This document shows, one piece after another, positions 6,285 through 8,388 of a DNA stretch of 8,388 nucleotides; position 1 is the stretch's first letter; each line of letters begins with the position of its first letter. Source of the DNA: JACRPI01 sp041671005 (lineage in GTDB: Archaea; Nanobdellota; Nanobdellia; Woesearchaeales; DSVV01); NCBI GenBank assembly GCA_041671005.1, contig JBAZCJ010000054.1, forward strand, positions 1-8,388, in the 5' to 3' direction. The notes under the pieces are model-generated. The model had not been told where the DNA came from. It made no database searches and saw only the letters and a list, made by a program, of their open reading frames with translations. Made by a program: the position numbers and the translations under genes.

Positions 6285-7184
6285 ATGAAGCGTACATTGA
6301 TTAAGCAAGGAGGCCATGGCCTGACATTTTATGTTCCAAAGAAGTGGGCAGATGAGAAAGGTCTTAAAGCAGGAGATGAACTTGACGTCACAGTAGAACC
6401 AGACCAACTTATTCTTAAATTAGAAAATGTTACAAAACAACCAAAGAAAACTGAAATAACTGTGGATTCAAATAATTTTCATGTATATCGAAGTATCATT
6501 GGCGGGTTGTATAGGGCAGGATATGATGAAATAGTTGTAACATTCAAAGATAGGAAAGTTATTCCAGTAATTCAGCATACCCTTAATTCATTGTATGGTT
6601 TTGAAATGTTTGACATTGATGAAAATTCTTGTACGTTGAGAAGTATATACAATGAGGAAGCAACAGATATCAAAATTCATGTTGTTAAAATGATGCATAT
6701 TGTCAAAACAATGCAGTCTATTCTTATGGAAGATCTTAATAATAAGCAATATGACGAGAAAAATGAAATGTTTGAATATAGAAACAATGTGTTAAAACAA
6801 AGAGATCTTATCGCAAGAATTATCATTAAAAATCAATTAACTGAAACAAAACAGTTTTCGTATTATACTATTGCGTTCAGTCTTTGGAATGTAGCGAGAA
6901 ATTATTATCAATTATATAATCAATTAGATATAAAAACAGAGTATAGTAAAAAAAATATTTTATTTTTTGAAGAAGTTAATTCTTTTTTTGATCATATTAT
7001 GAAATTAGATCGACCTATTCTTTTAGGATTGCAAGAAAAAAGACCAACGTATGATTTATTGCGTCAACAAGGAATTGATATCATTAAAAATAAAAAAGAA
7101 ACGTCAGTAATTGCATTATATGGTGTAATGATTTTAATGGCAATTCAGTCTGCAGATTCATCAATTTTAATGATAAACAGTTGA
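6285..7184 (+). CDS. AbrB/SpoVT-type DNA-binding protein with PhoU-like helical domain (copy 2)
   Basis: This 299-residue paralogue of the protein at 80-976 is nearly the same length. The AbrB-type domain (QGGHGLTFYVPKKWADEKGLKAGDEL) occupies about residues 1-48. The middle region keeps YRSIIGGLYRAGYDEI and SLYGFEMFDI, and the helical part keeps LKQRDLIARIII. These features suggest a dimeric DNA-binding head with a sensory PhoU-like body; what it senses is unknown. The linker that carries a 13-A run in copy 1 has no such run here. The start is fixed by the TATA box 30 nt upstream and the ungapped promoter alignment with copy 1. It is divergent from the lipoprotein operon and convergent with the second kinase gene, overlapping it by 18 nt. 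Confidence 0.85.
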   Translation: MKRTLIKQGGHGLTFYVPKKWADEKGLKAGDELDVTVEPDQLILKLENVTKQPKKTEITVDSNNFHVYRSIIGGLYRAGYDEIVVTFKDRKVIPVIQHTLNSLYGFEMFDIDENSCTLRSIYNEEATDIKIHVVKMMHIVKTMQSILMEDLNNKQYDEKNEMFEYRNNVLKQRDLIARIIIKNQLTETKQFSYYTIAFSLWNVARNYYQLYNQLDIKTEYSKKNILFFEEVNSFFDHIMKLDRPILLGLQEKRPTYDLLRQQGIDIIKNKKETSVIALYGVMILMAIQSADSSILMINS

Positions 7185-8388
7185 AGGAATATATAATCCA
7201 GAACTGCTTCTTTCTCCTCTAAACGCAGCAAGATTATACTGTCTTGGTGTACCTTCTCTTAATGCCTGTCTACAATCTGCTTCTAATAGTGGAATTTGAG
7301 TTAACATAAACTGTGCATTCAATATGTCTCCCTTATTAGTTCTTCCTTCTTTTGAGAAGCAATCTCCACACATTGATTGAAATAATAATGTTCGTATAGC
7401 ATTAAATCTGAAATAATGATGGTCAATGTCTTCACGAGTTAAAAGAGATGTATCTCCTACTAATCTTCTTTTTTCAGTTAAATACTCTACAATACATCTT
7501 TTATAGTCTCCTTCAGAGAGAGTTCTTGCCTCTTGAACATTGTAATCTGATAATACTCTGACAACGTCAAGTAATCCTTCTCCCCACCCAGAATTTCCCC
7601 AGTCAATAATTTTTCTTCCTCGTCTATTTGATAATTTAGGATCTTGGTGGATAAAATCTCTTCCTTCAAGAACACCTAATTGTACAAGTTCTTGTCTTAA
7701 TTCATAATCTCCAACAATTTTAATAGTAGGGAAACATAATGCAATTCTTTCTTCGTCTTTATTTCTTACAGGGCTTTGTGCTTTTTTTTGAACATGTAAT
7801 TCTTCCATTATTTCTGTTCCATATACATGAATTTGTGCTAATGCTTTCATCCAATAAGATAAATATTTATTAAATTCTTGTTGAGAACCTTTTAATAATC
7901 TGTCAAATCCATCGTCGTGTACATATTCTTGTACTGTTAAATAAACCGGAGCACTATTAATCATTAATTCAACAGGGCTGCTCATATCACTTTTTGGAAT
8001 ATATGTTCTCAATACAGGATGTCTTGAGAAATAATAATTAACTATTGTTTCAACCATTGCTTCTTCAGGAGATATAACGAATTTAACTGCTCGAAGATTG
8101 TTATCTGCACCTTTTACAATATATACAGGATTCTTACTTCTTTCTTGTACAGGCATTCCATCAACAATCTCTCGTTGTGATACAAGTACTTCTGCGTGTT
8201 CTTCTCCAACACCATGTGCAAGAAGAGCTTCAGCAACATGATTATTACATACAGTACTGACAGGAGCTTTTCCTGTAATTTCATAGCGCTCTTTGTCCAA
8301 GCCTCGACTATGAGCAAGAACTTGCGTAGAATCAGTATCTTCAATAAGACTCAAAAATCTATGGCTGGAATAAATTGGTCCTTCAGCA
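7167..8388 (-). CDS. APH-type kinase (copy 2), 5' end beyond the window
   Basis: This is a partial gene. The reading frame stays open to the window edge, with codons for AEGPIYSSHRF before a TTG at 8354 that could be mistaken for the start. By analogy with copy 1, a long N-terminal part, perhaps also LRR-like, lies outside. Visible parts are the shared motif (PVSTVCNNHVAEALLAHGVG), the nucleotide lysine in AVKFV (codon near 8084), the catalytic loop HQDPKLSN (His codon 7647-7649) and metal-binding Asp in IDWG (codon 7602-7604). All core kinase residues are intact. Compared with copy 1, the C-terminus carries about 27 extra residues (from TPRQYNLAAF to the end), and this tail reaches into the regulator 2 gene. 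The substrate is unknown; the family phosphorylates small-molecule or protein hydroxyls. Confidence 0.8.
   Translation of the reverse strand, partial: AEGPIYSSHRFLSLIEDTDSTQVLAHSRGLDKERYEITGKAPVSTVCNNHVAEALLAHGVGEEHAEVLVSQREIVDGMPVQERSKNPVYIVKGADNNLRAVKFVISPEEAMVETIVNYYFSRHPVLRTYIPKSDMSSPVELMINSAPVYLTVQEYVHDDGFDRLLKGSQQEFNKYLSYWMKALAQIHVYGTEIMEELHVQKKAQSPVRNKDEERIALCFPTIKIVGDYELRQELVQLGVLEGRDFIHQDPKLSNRRGRKIIDWGNSGWGEGLLDVVRVLSDYNVQEARTLSEGDYKRCIVEYLTEKRRLVGDTSLLTREDIDHHYFRFNAIRTLLFQSMCGDCFSKEGRTNKGDILNAQFMLTQIPLLEADCRQALREGTPRQYNLAAFRGERSSSGLYIPSTVYH

Noticed and set aside
7487..8344. Two minus-strand open frames of 62 and 76 codons (7487-7675, 8114-8344)
   Set aside because: Both overlap the second kinase in another frame, and the kinase frame carries the catalytic motifs.
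8352..8354. TTG as the start codon of the second kinase
   Set aside because: The frame stays open to the window edge and the first kinase has a long N-terminal part before the equivalent point, so the true start is most likely outside.
1..8388. CRISPR array, tRNA, rRNA or intact insertion sequence
   Set aside because: I saw no regularly spaced repeats, no cloverleaf-like sequence, no rRNA-like stretch, and no transposase frame on either strand.

Overview
The window looks like a low-GC archaeal chromosome segment, most likely from a DPANN lineage such as Woesearchaeota or Pacearchaeota. This rests on AbrB-plus-PhoU-like regulators, archaeal TATA boxes 30-32 nt before start codons (which suggests leaderless mRNAs), a decayed archaeal-type tyrosine integrase, and lipoprotein signal peptides with the SSGC pattern common in those genomes. 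The lineage is inferred from family resemblance, not from a marker gene.

Layout: (1) 1-3163 holds module copy 1. It has a plus-strand AbrB/PhoU-like regulator (80-976) behind an inverted-repeat operator, facing a minus-strand protein (959-3163) with a leucine-rich-repeat-like front half and an APH-type kinase back half. The two genes overlap tail to tail by 18 nt. (2) 3164-3532 is mostly non-coding. It contains the promoter and a palindrome for the kinase gene and a 34-codon integrase remnant (3404-3508). (3) 3533-4342 encodes an unidentified 269-residue protein with a GC-rich segment recalling variable regions of diversity-generating retroelement targets. (4) 4431-6117 is a two-gene operon of paralogous predicted lipoproteins, with almost identical signal-peptide DNA but strongly diverged mature parts. 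(5) 6206-8388 is module copy 2: a second regulator behind a homologous promoter and a second APH-type kinase. The kinase again overlaps the regulator by 18 nt and runs off the right edge of the window.

The most interesting feature is the duplicated convergent pair, regulator facing kinase. Both regulator promoters align without gaps over 79 nt, and each has an inverted repeat with a 12-nt spacer whose two arms changed together between copies. This fits two autoregulatory circuits that diverged in DNA specificity. A similar CACTA/TAGTG palindrome lies upstream of the copy 1 kinase TATA box, so regulator 1 may control both genes. The ligand sensed and the kinase substrate cannot be read from the sequence. 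Phosphate-linked signalling is one possibility suggested by the PhoU-like part.
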